Position numbers and translations under genes: made by a program
NCBI RefSeq assembly: GCF_905220565.1
Contig: NC_059396.1
Span: forward strand, 17,543,206-17,607,205
Length of the DNA stretch: 64,000 bases
Direction of reading: 5' to 3'
Source: Melitaea cinxia
Lineage: Eukaryota > Arthropoda > Insecta > Lepidoptera > Nymphalidae
Notes under the pieces: model-generated
Seen by the model: the letters and a program-made list of their open reading frames with translations, nothing else
What the model was told of the DNA's origin: nothing
Database searches by the model: none
In this document: in pieces, positions 33,535 through 45,447 of the stretch
How the letters are laid out: each line of letters begins with the position of its first letter
How positions within the stretch are numbered: position 1 is the stretch's first letter

Positions 33535-33775
33535 GCTGTGTGATTACGGCTGTAAATAATATAGCCACCCCCTCTCTACCCGTGGGTGTTGTTAGAGGCG
33601 GCTCTAAGGGATAACACAGTTCCACTACCACCTTGGAACTTAAAAAGCCGACCGATGGCGGGATAACCATCCAACTGCTGGCAGATGGGCAGCAGCGTCT
33701 CCGGTGCGACAAAATGGCGCGGAACTTGGGGAGGCCTATGTCCAGCAGGGGACTGTGATAGGTTGAAGTGATGAC
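33535..33775 (+). repeat. Rep-C, internally deleted
   Basis: Has the Rep-C start (GTGATTACGGC, GCCACCCCCTCTCTACCCGT, GGGATAACACAGTTCCACTA), lacks the middle block, and has the tail GAGGCCTATGTCCAGCAGGG followed by GATAGGTTGAAGTGATGA. Confidence 0.82.
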
Positions 33776-34208
33776 AGTACATAAAAGACATGTGGCAGAT
33801 TGTAGGTATGTATGTCAGTTCCGAACGATTAAATTATAATTGAAGTTTATAGTAGTCATGTAAAAATATATTAAAAATTGAAACCACATCTACACAAAAT
33901 CACACGAGTATATATTTGTATATCGACAGAAAATGTATTTTATATCTAAGAGGTTCAGTGATGCATAACAACGGTATCTATTCGCGTTTACAAGCATTAG
34001 CCTATGTCAACAGTGTCTACTTCCGTATTACTACCTATTAAGTACCTACTGGTAGTTGACAACAGTAACGGTAGTTATGTACTTAGTGAACTGTATTTGT
34101 CTGTCAATATATCAATATATGTAACAATTATGTTCTGATAAACGCGAAACTTGTAAGATTATGCAATAATAACATGCAATGATGTTGTTTATTTATGGGT
34201 ACAGTTAA
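33776..34208. other. No gene or known repeat seen
   Basis: AT-rich; several TACCTA/GTAGTT words near 34040. Confidence 0.5.
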
Positions 34209-34411
34209 TCTAATATATAAAATTCTCGTGTCGCGGTGTTTGTAGTTAAACTCCTTTGAAACGGCTTGACCGATTCTCATGAAATTTTGTGTGCATATTG
34301 GGTAGGTCTGAGAATCGAACAACATCTATTTTTTATACCCCTAATTTATAGGGGCCGGGGGGGGGGGGGTAAAAACATATATGGCAATTCAACGTTTGCG
34401 GGGTCAGTTAG
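34209..34411 (+). mobile_element. Heli-2 non-autonomous Helitron, short form
   Basis: Starts TCTAATATATAAAATTCTCG after A (34208) and ends GGGTCAGTTAG before T, with TTAG in place of CTAG. Identical in order to 46503-46817 for the first 120 bp, then deleted. Contains a G homopolymer (34358-34369). Confidence 0.8.
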
Positions 34412-34412
34412 T

Positions 34413-34414
<2 letters not shown>

Positions 34415-34472
<58 letters not shown>
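34415..34472. repeat. (TA)n microsatellite between two Helitrons
   Basis: About 29 TA units, directly between the Heli-2 end and Heli-3. It may be an expanded 5' TATATA start of Heli-3. Confidence 0.95.
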
Positions 34473-34475
<3 letters not shown>

Positions 34476-34672
34476 TACGCGTCATGTTGTTTGTCCGCGA
34501 TGGACTCCTAAACTACTTAATCGAATTTAATCAAATTTGCACACCATGTGCAGTTTGATCCAATTCGAAAGATAAGCTATATTTAATTTTGATATATGTA
34601 TTATTATTTATATAACATGTTATTATATTTAGGAAAAAAAATAAGGTGATACGAATTGCGCAGGTCAGCTAG
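34473..34672 (+). mobile_element. Heli-3 non-autonomous Helitron
   Basis: Reads TTACGCGTCATGTTGTTTGT, TGGACTCCTAAACTACTTAA, CACACCATGTGCAGTTTGAT and ends GCGCAGGTCAGCTAG before T (34673). It has a Helitron terminus and no protein. The 5' start is obscured by the TA tract. Confidence 0.7.
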
Positions 34673-34792
34673 TGTCTTATGTAACTTAAAAGTAGATGTA
34701 GTCCTTAACTAGTATTTATACAAAAATAAAAATTCACAATAAAAATGTACTTGATTATGTATAGTCACTTAATTAAAACAATTTTGTTATCG

Positions 34793-34915
34793 ACCAACCC
34801 GCCTGCCCAGCGTGGTGACTATGGGCAAAACACATGAGTTCACGCCATTTTTGGCGCGAACTTGTGGAGGCCTATGTCCAGCAGTGGACTGCACTAGGCT
34901 GGAGTGTAAGTGTGT
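34793..34915 (+). repeat. Rep-C 3' fragment
   Basis: From ACCAACCCGCCTGCCCAGCG through GGCGCGAACTTGTGG to GTCCAGCAGTGGACTGCACT. Confidence 0.85.
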
Positions 34916-36259
34916 TGTTCTTAAAAATTAAATTTTACACATCACGTAACGTATTACTTAAGTGGGAGAATTATTGAACCTCATCGAATGAAACGCTCGG
35001 GGACCGCAAAATAGCAACCCTCGCAAACGTCACCGTGGCGATTTCAACCTACAAAAGAATAATACAATTACTATTCACACGAGATAAATAAAATACGAGC
35101 TTGTTAAACCGTAAAAAGTAATAATGGCGTTTGAAAGTCAACAATGGGTGGATTTATATGCAGCCGTCATGACACCCGCCGCACCAACTCACCCTAATAT
35201 AAAAACATGCATTCGATAATTGCTGCCCTGTTCGGAATTCAGGGTAAAGTTCGTTCAGTATAAACTTCATTTAAATATATTAATCAACGAAACACATGTT
35301 AAACTTTTTTATTTTCGCCTAAATTAAATACTTTATCTACAACAACATAAAGAACACATTTTCCTAAAAAGCTCTAATATTTGTTATTTCTGAGTCGTAA
35401 ATTTTTTAAACACCAACTTCGCGTACTTAATATATAAATATTTACATGTGGTTGTCATGAATTTAGAAATAATTTTTCTTACAATGAATTTCTATAGCCC
35501 AATTAATAGATATCTAATATTAGTTACTCTGGTAATGTAAAATTTATGGACATTTGTAAATCTTATCAACCAGTATTCTAGTCAGCCAGTACCTAGTACC
35601 TAGGTATTAATTGACATTTTGATATGGGTAAGAAACTAAAGGATAAGGCTTTAAATAAAATGACTTAGGTATAAAACTATAGAATATTAAGGCATATAAT
35701 ATATTAAGTCCTGTAAAACTGGTAATAATTCGCTATTGTATGTTGAATTTATATTTAAGTAAGGTCGTTTTATATTTGTTTAATAAAAATATTTAAGTAT
35801 CGTGGACAGGTGGTCGCGGCATCGACAATCCCTCTTGAGCCCTTACATAAAACAAATATTTTATTTACGTCGTTTAATATTCTAAGCTAAACAATCGTAC
35901 GCGAACAACTCGATTCGAAACCGAATATATTAATATTAAATTGAAGTGCCTGTAAATACGCTGCGGTCACGATGTACGTTGTGTTTGCGGATGGCATCGC
36001 TGTTTATGACAGTCAAGCGTAAATACAGCACTAACTTCCACCCTCAGCTTTGCTCGTAAACCGAGCGAAACATATACATATTAGTAATGCTATCGGACCT
36101 TTACACCTTTAGAAACATTTATTATTAATGCTTTTATCCTAATTGTCATAGCGTGAAGTTATATAGCCTATAGACTTTCTAGTTATCTAGGCGATCTCAC
36201 ATAAAAGTAAATTTTCAGTTGCATCAGATTTTGAGATTAACACGTCTAAACAAACAATC
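34916..36259. other. No gene or known repeat seen
   Basis: AT-rich, with slightly CG-richer patches at 34980-35050 and 35945-36065. The latter (GCTGCGGTCACG, TTTATGACAGTCAAGCG) may be conserved non-coding DNA. Confidence 0.45.
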
Positions 36260-36518
36260 TTTTTAACCGACTTCCAAAAAAGGAGGATTTTCTCAATTCG
36301 ACTGTACTGGGTGTACCGATTTTAATAATTTTTAATTTAATCGAAAGCTGATGTTTGTCATGTGGTCACATATAAATTTTATTGAGATCTGATAACTACT
36401 TTTTGAGTAATCTTTGATACCGCGTAGTTACTGGACTATTTTTTCGTCGATCTACGTTGTATTACTCGTCGATATAATTGAAGTCGGTTTTTTTTTCGTT
36501 TGCGAGCAAACACAATTA
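36260..36518 (+). mobile_element. Rep-A, internally deleted copy
   Basis: Has both termini (TTTTTAACCGACTTCC and GCGAGCAAACACAATTA), but the middle is missing between CTCAATTCGACTGTA and CTGGGTGTACCGATTTTAAT. The shared CTGGGTGTACCG block marks the junction, so the deletion may have gone through the internal duplication. Confidence 0.87.
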
Positions 36519-36948
36519 TTAATTATACAATATAAGTTACATATTAGAATAGAAGAATATAAGCTAGTTTCGTATAGCAAAAAAATGTAATGCAGGACCG
36601 GACAACACAACTGTATCACAAATTTTATTTAAACAATTTTTGATTAATGATTAAAATAAGTTACTAAAAGTAAGTACACAATACAGTATCTAGTTTTTAT
36701 AACACATGCAATACGAATCATTCATATGGTGACGCTTTTCATAGAGCCATGTTTTATGATATAAATAAAGATCATCCTATGTAAATCCTATAGAATCCAA
36801 TGTATACTTTCCATCCTATGTATACTTTGACTTACTTTGTAATTGACCTTTAAATTAAATAAATATCATATAACATACACAAACGGTCGTCTGTACCTAT
36901 GGTAAGCAACTTAATGCTTGTTACAGGTAACAGCCGACTGTTATAACA
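36519..36948. other. No gene or known repeat seen
   Basis: AT-rich; a local direct repeat CATCCTATGTA(AATC/TACT) near 36772-36820. Confidence 0.5.
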
Positions 36949-37089
36949 ATTTTTTTATAATCATACATAGAAATAATACATATATAAATACAAATATTAT
37001 ATTACACCGAGACTCAGGCGGGAATCGAACCCGCAACCCGCAGAACAGAAAGCAGGGGCACTACAAACTGCGCCAAATGGCTAGTCAAC
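36949..37089 (-). mobile_element. Bm1-like tRNA-derived SINE
   Basis: Minus strand: A box TTTGGCGCAGTTTGTAGTG, B box GCGGGTTCGATTCCCGCCTG, then an AT-rich body with TATATGTATT and an A-rich 3' end. The head wording matches Bm1-type SINEs known from Bombyx and other Lepidoptera (recalled from memory). It is shorter than full-length Bm1, so a 3' truncation or subfamily is likely. Confidence 0.75.
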
Positions 37090-38854
37090 CTTTACGCCAG
37101 ATACTTTATGTCAATTACTGTGACACACTGGGTTACTATTAACACTAAATTTCCCACTAACCCTTACCTCAATCATCAGATTTCTGTTGGAAAATCTAAT
37201 AAAGGTCAATAATTTTAAGTGAAGATGTATAAAATATGTAGCATCTAGTGTCAAATTTGCATGCCATCGTTTTTTTACATGTGCTTTAAAAAGGTTGTAA
37301 CAGTATTTTGTAGTTATAAAGAGAATTATTATTGTTCGTATGTTGTTAAAAACTTTTTCTTAATTTGAACTTATCTAATCTCCGAAACTATTAAACATAG
37401 TTATTTTATTATAAAAGTTATATTATTCAAATGTAAATATAAAATAGCAAGGAATGGCTCACAGTAGCAAAATTGTATTAGTTATACAAGTATATTGTGA
37501 TTGAGACCGTTAGTTAAATTAAGCTATATAGTAAATGAAGTGATTTAGGCATATTTCTGAACAATATTCACAACTAATTTTTCATTATCGTATTATGAGT
37601 TTACATCTTTTGTACTTATGTAAATACATACATGTTTATTTGAATTGGCAACGTGAACAGAAAGCGCGTATATGCTAAACATTGCGATATTCCAGCGCTA
37701 GAAATATGATGAATGGGCATAATTTGAGTAACGTCATGTTACTATTGTGAGTTGTGATTCAATCATGGCAATAAAATATTTGAGCGGCGTTGAAAAATTG
37801 TTTTCATTTTTATTTTTATTTGTTGGTTTTGTGCAATATTTCATGACTTCTGTATTTATTTAAATATTAGCTTTTGCTGTTTAAAGTTTAGACTGTTTTA
37901 ACACAATAATTTTTAGAATATAATGAAACAGCTTTTTCGGATATTATCGAATAAGCCGCGATAAAACCCTAAAAAGGTGTTTCATTATAATGAATGAAAT
38001 TTGCGCTAACATTAGAAAACAATATTTTTAGATTTTTCTTTCGGAGTATTAAGATATTTTAATTTGATTTAATAAGTAATTATTTATATAGTAATTAATT
38101 AAAAATACTATTATTTTATCGTCTTTGACTAATGTAAGTGTAAGCTTCGAATATTAAACGTTAATCTTTATTGATGATAATAATAAAAGCCGGAAAAATA
38201 TTTCTAGATAAGCCTTTATTATTTGAAATTCGAATAGTCATTTAAAATAGTTTGTTTCTTTTTCGTTTAAAAATAAGGAAAGAGCTGCAAAAAGGTTCTT
38301 CAACGTCTTCGTTTTTTTAGCTATTCAGTTTCTTTTAACTTAATTTTAAAAGAACTAGTTGAACAAAAACAGGCTTCAGAATTCGAAGCATTTGTTTTAG
38401 ACGCATAACGTTGGACATGTTCGTAACATTCTTTTCTTTCGTTTCATATAAATCCTTAGCATTACCTGCAGTTTAATCTACCGCCATTAAGTAGAGAATA
38501 CCGTCTACCCTGTCATTACACTGGGTCGGAATAATTACGAGACCTGAAGAGGTGTGGCTCTTTGACTGACAGCTTTACGAACGCTGTTTAAAAAAAAGAT
38601 ATATTTCAAATTGATTGTATCAGAGTTAAAGACCTTTGTATACCTATACGGTTTCTTTACATAGTGATTATTTTTTTAATATTTGTGGAGTATAATAAAA
38701 TTTAGCAGAAAGTTCTCGTGACCTAGTGGCGTTTGCATAGTGTCGAAATATCAGAATTAATTTAGAATGACAAATTTTAAATGTGTTTAATTATACTCAT
38801 GTTTTATGTCTAATAATAATCATAGCTAACGTTTAATACGTTTACGTACTACCT
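37090..38854. other. 1.8 kb without gene or known repeat
   Basis: AT-rich; no supported frame. Confidence 0.5.
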
Positions 38855-39080
38855 TTACGTATGTTAACTTTTGACTAGATGGACAGATTTCGATGATTTT
38901 TTTTTAAATCGAAAAGTGGTGCTTGTCATGTAGTATCATTTAAATTTGATCGGTATCTGAAAACTAATTTTTGAGTGATCTTTAATAACGCGTATTTATT
39001 TAACAAATTTTTCATGTACCTACATTGTATTACTTCTCGATGTAATTGAAGTCGGTTTCATTACAAGCAAATACAATTAT
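38855..39080 (+). repeat. Rep-A fragment, diverged
   Basis: Contains TTTTGACTAGATGGACAGATTTCGATGAT, a deletion, then GTGATCTTTAATAACGCG and GATGTAATTGAAGTCGGTTT, ending GCAAATACAATTATG. The hairpin is eroded. Confidence 0.78.
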
Positions 39081-39459
39081 GTTGTATCAAAAATTTACAA
39101 GACCGTTGACTGTATAATCCATTTTTCATACATGTTTTACTTTTCAAAAATATTCATTTACAAGTTTGGATTCGTCATCGCTTGCTCGTCGATATTTTTA
39201 GGCCACTAACAGTACCATAGCTCAGCCTCCGTATTCACCGGACTGTGATTTTATGTTCACATGACTAAAAATATCCATGAAAGGACCGAGTTTTATCACG
39301 AATGAGGATACAAATACCGCATGCATAGAAAAGCTCAATACCGTACTTAAAAGCCCTTGCAAAAGTGTTTCACTTGAGTATTACTTTGTAAGATACATGT
39401 ATACTAATAATATAATGGTGAAGAATTTATTGACAAGTTCGAATTGAAAAAAAATATAT
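39081..39459. other. No gene or known repeat seen
   Basis: AT-rich; nothing supported. Confidence 0.5.
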
Positions 39460-39735
39460 ATTTTTTTATGTCACTAGGTCGGCAAACAAGCGTACGGTTC
39501 ACCTGATAGTAAGCGATTACCGTAGCTTATAGACACCTGCAAAACCAGAAGTATCGCAAGCGCGTTGCCGACCCAATCCCCAATCCCCCCAGGAGCTCTG
39601 GTCACCTTACTCACCAACAGGAACACAATACTGCTTGAAAACAGTATTATTTTGCTGTGATCTTCTGTAAGGTCGAGGTACTACCCCAGTCGGGCTGTTC
39701 CATATTTTGAGCAGGAAATTCCTGCTGTGCCCTAC
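39460..39735 (+). repeat. Rep-B, near-complete copy
   Basis: Starts TTTTTTATGTCACTAGGTCG and ends GTGCCCTACCTCAG. Serves with 45448-45714 as a reference for the family. It encodes no clear protein and no tRNA head is visible. Confidence 0.88.
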
Positions 39736-40770
39736 CTCAGTTTCAGTTTTGGTTTGGATAGTCCTTTTAACGAGGGCTATATGAGCTAAATTTAATTTTT
39801 CTTTTTTTTCTTGTCGATTCTTCTCTGAATCTACATTCAGAATCGGTGGTAGCTCTACTTTTACAAAAATAATGATTTATTTTTAAAGTTTTAATTTGTA
39901 AAATGACGATTCAAAAGTACTCTTGGGGCCTATTTGAATAAAACTGTTTTCGATTTTGATTTCGTCTACGACTTTTCCTAAAGTTAAAGCTAGCATATTA
40001 TAAGGAATAGGTTTTTGTAAAATGTTTTTTTTTTCTTTTCATAACTAAATATTTGTTGAAGGTGGTAACCGAAGGTCGTTAAGTGAAATTTTTGAGCATT
40101 TTGTATATCTATGGAAGCTAAAAATTACACTTTTTTTAGTATATGCAACATTTTAATAATACGTGTACATTTTAATAATATATTTACGCATACTTTCAAT
40201 GCTATTTAAAACTTAGTAATTTTAGTCTTTCAACGACAAAGTTGTTGAAATATGCTTACTAAATATAAATATAAATGTGAAAAGGGTCTTGATCTCTTTT
40301 AGTATTTGAAAAATATAAGTTTGAATATTATGAATATACTTGTATTCACAACTCGAAACATCTTGCTGTGTTTCCGCGCCAGTGGTTTCGCGTTCGACTT
40401 CCGCTTCTGCCAAACGTTTGTGTTGCTGGTATACTTAGCCGACATTAAAAAGAAGAAGGAAATAAAATTCCACTATATTTTAGACTTATAAAAACTGAAA
40501 TTCTATATTTACAATACTAAGCTTAATAACTAATTATTTATAGGTATTTGCAGTATAAATGATATTCACGTGGTATGGTGCCAAGAATGCTTGCGGCGTA
40601 ATCCCACTGAATCGTTATGCCGAAATTCTGGGTACAAAATGCACCAGCCTTCTTGTCACTAGTGGAGGCAATTGGGGTGAAGTAAATTCTTATAAATAAA
40701 TTAATGTTAACTACTAAATCCTTAGGAGAAATGCATTAATAAAAATTTAATAAAATACTTGTTAACATTT
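39736..40770. other. No gene or known repeat seen
   Basis: AT-rich; short frames near 40222-40491 on both strands lack motifs. Confidence 0.5.
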
Positions 40771-41127
40771 TGATCATCATCATCACATCAGCCTATCGCA
40801 GTTCACTGCTAGACGTGGGCCTCCCCAAGTTCGACCGAAATTTCCCAATTCTCCGCAGTCCACTCCGGCGATTTTATGTAAATTATCGGTCCAGCGGGCC
40901 GGAGGGCCTCCCACACTGCGTTTATCAATACGCGGTCTCCACTCCAGGATACGTCTGCCCCAACGAACATGGGCCCCGCGACAGAGGTGACCAGCCCACT
41001 GCCACTTCAACTTGCTTAAAGGTTATGTCGGTTTCTTTTTTTTTCTCGTGGATAGTCTCATTTCTGATCCTATCTCTAAAAGAGACCACAAGCATAGCCC
41101 GTTCGATTGCCCTTTGAGCGACTTAAA
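40771..41127 (-). pseudogene. RTE-like LINE, 3' terminus with ATG-repeat tail
   Basis: Minus strand: AQRAIERAML...DRIRNETI, a frameshift in an A-rich run near 41035, then LKWQWAGHLCRG, RWGRRILEWRPRIDKRSVGG, PPARWTD and KIAGVD. The sequence ends in the GCAGT..ACTGCGATAGGCTGATG tail followed by TGATGATGATGATCA. Short triplet tails are typical of RTE elements. The copy is 5'-truncated and frameshifted. Its last about 35 nt resemble the tails of SINE-D1 and Rep-C. Confidence 0.83.
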
Positions 41128-41679
41128 ATTATGATGTCTACTATAAATTAATTTTAAATCCTCTAAAGGTGTATTTAACAAAATCAATTATTTACCCGAA
41201 ATTGGTTACTTTATAAATTATTAAATAAAACTTAAAACACTCAAAACTTCTAACTGTTTAAATGTCAATTAAGCACTTTCGAGTTGAAAGCCGTTTTAGA
41301 ACAATAGCTCTATTCTTATTCGATATTAAAATATTCAATAAAACTTAGTTAATCAAGTATATCGAATCATTTCAAAGGCCTCAACACCAAAACTTGTTAA
41401 CAAGTTTTATAAATTTATATCATACATTCACGAATTTCATTAATGCCTACCGATAATTTTCAGATTTTTTGATGTTTCTTCTACACTACGAGTCGTAGCG
41501 TGATGTTTTATAGCCTATAACGCAAGATTACTAGTAATGAACGTAAAACGGAAATTTTCAGCTAGTAAACGAGTTCAAAAAACAGACAAATTTCCAAGCT
41601 ATAGTATATCAATATAAATAACGTCAACAAAATGTGCTATTTAAATTAAATTGAGTAATAAGATTTCGATTATACAAGT
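41128..41679. other. No gene or known repeat seen
   Basis: AT-rich. Confidence 0.5.
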
Positions 41680-41853
41680 AGGTCGGTAAGCAAACGGCTC
41701 ACCTGATTTTAAGTGATTACCGTAGCCTATATTCGACTGTAGTACCAGAAGAATCGCAAGCGTGTTGCCGACCCTCAATCCCGTCCAGGAGCTGGTCACC
41801 TTACTCACCACAGGAAAACAACAGTAGATTAGCAGTATTATCTAGCTAATGAT
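41680..41853 (+). repeat. Rep-B, 3'-truncated
   Basis: GTAGGTCGGTAAGCAAACGG to TATCTAGCTAATGATC; the final third of the family is missing. Confidence 0.83.
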
Positions 41854-41870
41854 CCAAAATAATTAAAATT

Positions 41871-42212
41871 CTGCTGTGTGGTTATGGCAGCAAAAAAAAA
41901 TAGCCACCCCCTCTTTTCCCGTGGGTGTCGTAAGAGGCGACTAAGGGATAACAAAGTTCCACTACCACCCTGGAACTTAAAAAGCGGACCGATGGCGGTA
42001 TAACCCCATCCAACTGCTGGTTTTGAAATAAACAGACCGAAGACGGGCAGCAGCATCTTCGGTGCGACAAAGCCAGCCCTGCGGTTACCAACCCGCCTAC
42101 CCAGCGTGGTGACTATGAGTGACACACATGAGTTCACACCATTTGTGGCGCGAACTTGTGGAGGTCTATGTCCAGCAGTGGACTGCGATAGGCTGATGTG
42201 TGTGTGTGTGTG
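41871..42212 (+). repeat. Rep-C, near-complete copy with TG tail
   Basis: Contains CCCGTGGGTGTCGTAAGAGG, GGGATAACAAAGTTCCACTA, GACCGATGGCGGTATAACC, GAAGACGGGCAGCAGCATCT, GCCCAGCGTGGTGACTATGA and GTCCAGCAGTGGACTGCGAT, then (TG)n. Frames on its minus strand are by-products of the repeat. Confidence 0.88.
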
Positions 42213-43628
42213 ATCCGAAATTGATCCAAACCAGAGAACTTAATAATATTCCTAACACTATCACAACTCAATCATTACATTACTGTATACATAAAGATAT
42301 ACATAATTTACACGCTTGAGAATTTTCAATCTAGTTTCTAGTTAATTATAACCAAATGACACTCTCTCTCATGACCATTGGTTGACTGGAAGAGATCTCT
42401 TCTAGGGATAAGTCCACCTTTGCCATCAACTATATATGTAATTTTCTGTATATTCTGTTCTTAAGTGCAATAAAGTATATAATAATAAACTAAAAGATAG
42501 TAAAAAATATCCGGAACAAGATCAGTCGGATTTTACAGACCGTAACAAAACTTTTATAACTTTTTTAATGAAAGCTATCCAATAGACAGACGTGTCACGG
42601 CGAAAGTTATGCTGCAGTCATATTGTCTTCAGCTAGGCTATTAATTTTGTTTTATCTCTAGTAATATTATCAATATAAAGAGTCTGCTGGTTTTTTGAAG
42701 GCGTAAGATCTTTTGTTTTTTGAATAAATTATTTCTTTGTGTATTTGAAACGTAATGACCACTTTAATTATGGAATTTACTATGATAGTAATTAGTATAT
42801 TCGCCATCATTAATCATCATCAGCTTTCATAGATGTTGACTCTGTAAGCTGTTATTATAAACACTTATATTGTTCGGTGATAAATCGTTTTTTTTAAGTA
42901 GTTCGTTTTGTTTGTATTTTGTAATTTATAATTTTGTAATTAATAATATCCTTGTACGTAGTAATCAATAGATAGGGTTTCGGATTTTCGACCTTAATCG
43001 ATTTTTTTTTTCTTTTCCGGTGCACAAGAGCATACCTAGTATTCCTATTATTGAATGCAAATTTTAAACCCTGCAACATTTTGCAGTATTGACTTTTAAC
43101 TTTTTGTTTACTAACAGTACTTACATGAAAATTATGTTACACATTACTTTATATTTCATAGAAACAAAAGGCTAAGATAACTAACTTCTGTTTTACATAC
43201 ACTTCTTATCCCTTTTAGCCTTTCTTAGATTACGTAGTTCTTGATGTTTGACGTAAAATAAGGGTTATAAATTATAATAACTTAAACATTAATATAACTT
43301 TCTAGTATCCATTAGACACTTTATCCTTTATTTTTGACGACTAATACCTAAGACGGTGCGTGGTGCTTGTAACCAAGAAAATAAAGTTATCCCATTCAAC
43401 CCCCGAATCTAATAAGGCTGCGTGTTTGAAACTTCTTTGTGAACTCAAGTAATGAATATTTAATAAAGGACCGTCTTTATGTAAATGAGTCCTTATTCTG
43501 ATCTATTCATTTTACAGTCATGATTACTTTGTGAAATAAAGGAGTACCGCAATATCAAAGCGAACTTACTACTAAACTTGTTATTACTTTTACAATTGTA
43601 AAAAACGTCACTGTGTTATTATTACATA
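42213..43628. other. 1.4 kb without gene or known repeat
   Basis: AT-rich; no supported frame. Confidence 0.5.
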
Positions 43629-43715
43629 TCATCAGCATCATTATCATCATCGCTTCAGCCTATCGCAGTCCACTGCTGGACATAGGCCTTCACAAGTTCA
43701 CGCAAAAACGGCGTG
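43629..43715 (-). repeat. Rep-C 3' fragment with ATG-repeat tail
   Basis: On the plus strand it reads CATCATTATCATCATCGCTT then CAGCCTATCGCAGTCCACTG, the inverted Rep-C/RTE tail, ending near GGCGTGATG. It abuts Rep-B. Confidence 0.82.
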
Positions 43716-43719
43716 ATGT

Positions 43720-43985
43720 TTTGTAAGCGATTACCGTAGCCTATAGATGTTTGCAATACCAAAAGCGTTGTTAGCGCATTGCCGTTCTTATCCCCAACCC
43801 CCCCTCCCCATCAGGAGCTCTGGTCACCTTTCTCATCACAGAAACACAACACGATTTGAAAGCAGTATAATTTTTTTGACTGTGATTTTCTGTAAGGTAC
43901 GAGGTACTTCCCCAGTTAGACGTCTCCAGATTTTGAGCAGGATAATTAACGCTGTATCCTATCTCAGCGCGGTTGCCTTCCCATC
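43720..43985 (+). repeat. Rep-B copy
   Basis: Starts TGTAAGCGATTACCGTAGCC (the first about 30 bp of the family are missing) and runs to TGTATCCTATCTCAG. Confidence 0.85.
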
Positions 43986-44837
43986 AAAAAATGCACAAAA
44001 GTAATTTCATATACTTAAATGGATATTTCAAAATAATAGATTGTATACTTGTATAATATCACGTCAACAACCCTTTGCTGAACATAATCCTTTTCCATAA
44101 AGGGTTAGAGCTTAATCCAACATGCCGCTCTCCTGCGGATTACCATTTTGATTTAAGCTTGCAATCGACTGCTTCCACTAGGTTACTTCGACACTTTCAA
44201 ATACGAGTTAATCTATATAAATGGTAAAATAGTTTTGTGGCGACATCTATCGCGCGAAATACGAACGATACGTAATTAGAGAAAACTGACGTATGCTACA
44301 TCCTAATTTAAGTGTTATTTTTTCTGAGATTTTCCTAATATATCTAAATCTCAAAAAAAAAAAAAATGTAACACAAAGCCGAGAACAATTATTACTAGTT
44401 TAGTATAAATCATTTTTAACATTGACATGTTACTGGCTAACACATTCTAATTACCTTTTCACACGATATCTTTATTTCGTAATTTAATTTACACTAAAAC
44501 ATTCCGATAACGATTAAATGTTTCTAGATATACAAAAGAATTATCTGTTAATTTTAATCTCTGCATTGCAACACCCACTTATTAAATATTTGACCAGTAT
44601 GCATTGCTACGGTGTTCCGGTGTGAATTTAAGTCGGTGTAATTATAGGCATAACGGTCGATACCTTACTTCCCACGGTTGAGAGTGCAGTGCCTACTATT
44701 TATCCAGTCTCACTTGAAATCAGGTGGTCTCTCCTGAGCTTCTGGTATATTTTCTACTAATTTGCTAGAATTATTTTAGTGTTGTATTTAGTCAACACTT
44801 CAGGTATAGTAATATATAGTGCTCGCATTTAGAATGT
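43986..44837. other. No gene seen; weak SINE-like patch
   Basis: 44080-44140 (AACATAATCCTTTTCCATAA, AGAGCTTAATCCAACATGCC) is a decayed inverted SINE-D1 tail. The rest is AT-rich. Confidence 0.45.
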
Positions 44838-44945
44838 ATTATCCCACAGCTGGGCATAGGTCTCTTTCTCCATGTAGGAGAAGGATTGGAGCTTAATCCA
44901 CAACGCTGCTTCACAGCGGGTGTGCGGATATTACGGCTGAGTATA
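44838..44945 (-). repeat. SINE-D1 3' fragment
   Basis: ATCCCACAGCTGGGCATAGG, CTTTCTCCATGTAGGAGAAG and GAGCTTAATCCACAACGCTG mark an inverted D1 tail without the tRNA head. Confidence 0.8.
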
Positions 44946-45330
44946 TATTAGATCACGCTAGCCGAGTGTCATATTATATTCTTTTTATATATTTTCAGTA
45001 TATTTAAGCACTTTGTTAAAACTGGCGCCTAAAATAGGTTTTCTTTTTTACTTTAAGTATTTTTTTTATAATTATCTATTGTTATACAGGTTTCCGACTC
45101 CTAACTGCGTTACTTTGAATGAGGGGTTTATGTCTTTTTTTATATTATGATTTCTCTTCCACACCCCTGTTTTAAAAAAACTGAGGCTAAAGAAAGGCTT
45201 TTCGACGACAAAATGAAAGCATACCTAATATTACCGCCTTTTAAGCTGTTACATTTACTTGAATTGCATAATTACTTTGTTCTAAAAAAGAAACAAACGC
45301 TTCATAGTTAACGGTGACCTGTAGGTTGAG
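44946..45330. other. No gene or known repeat seen
   Basis: AT-rich. Confidence 0.5.
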
Positions 45331-45447
45331 ATTTCTGTGTCGAGGGTCACAGACGCAAAGTGATGCAGACATCTAGACTAAGACAAATATCTGTATGGCC
45401 TATACAAACATTTTTCATAACTGGGAATGGAATCCGCGGCCGTTTAA
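45331..45447 (-). repeat. SINE-D2 fragment, head cut by Rep-B
   Basis: Contains the D2 body (TCGAGGGTCACAGACGCAAA, ACAAATATCTGTATGGCC) and a degraded B box (GGGAATGGAATCCGCGGCCG). It stops where the Rep-B copy begins. Confidence 0.65.
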
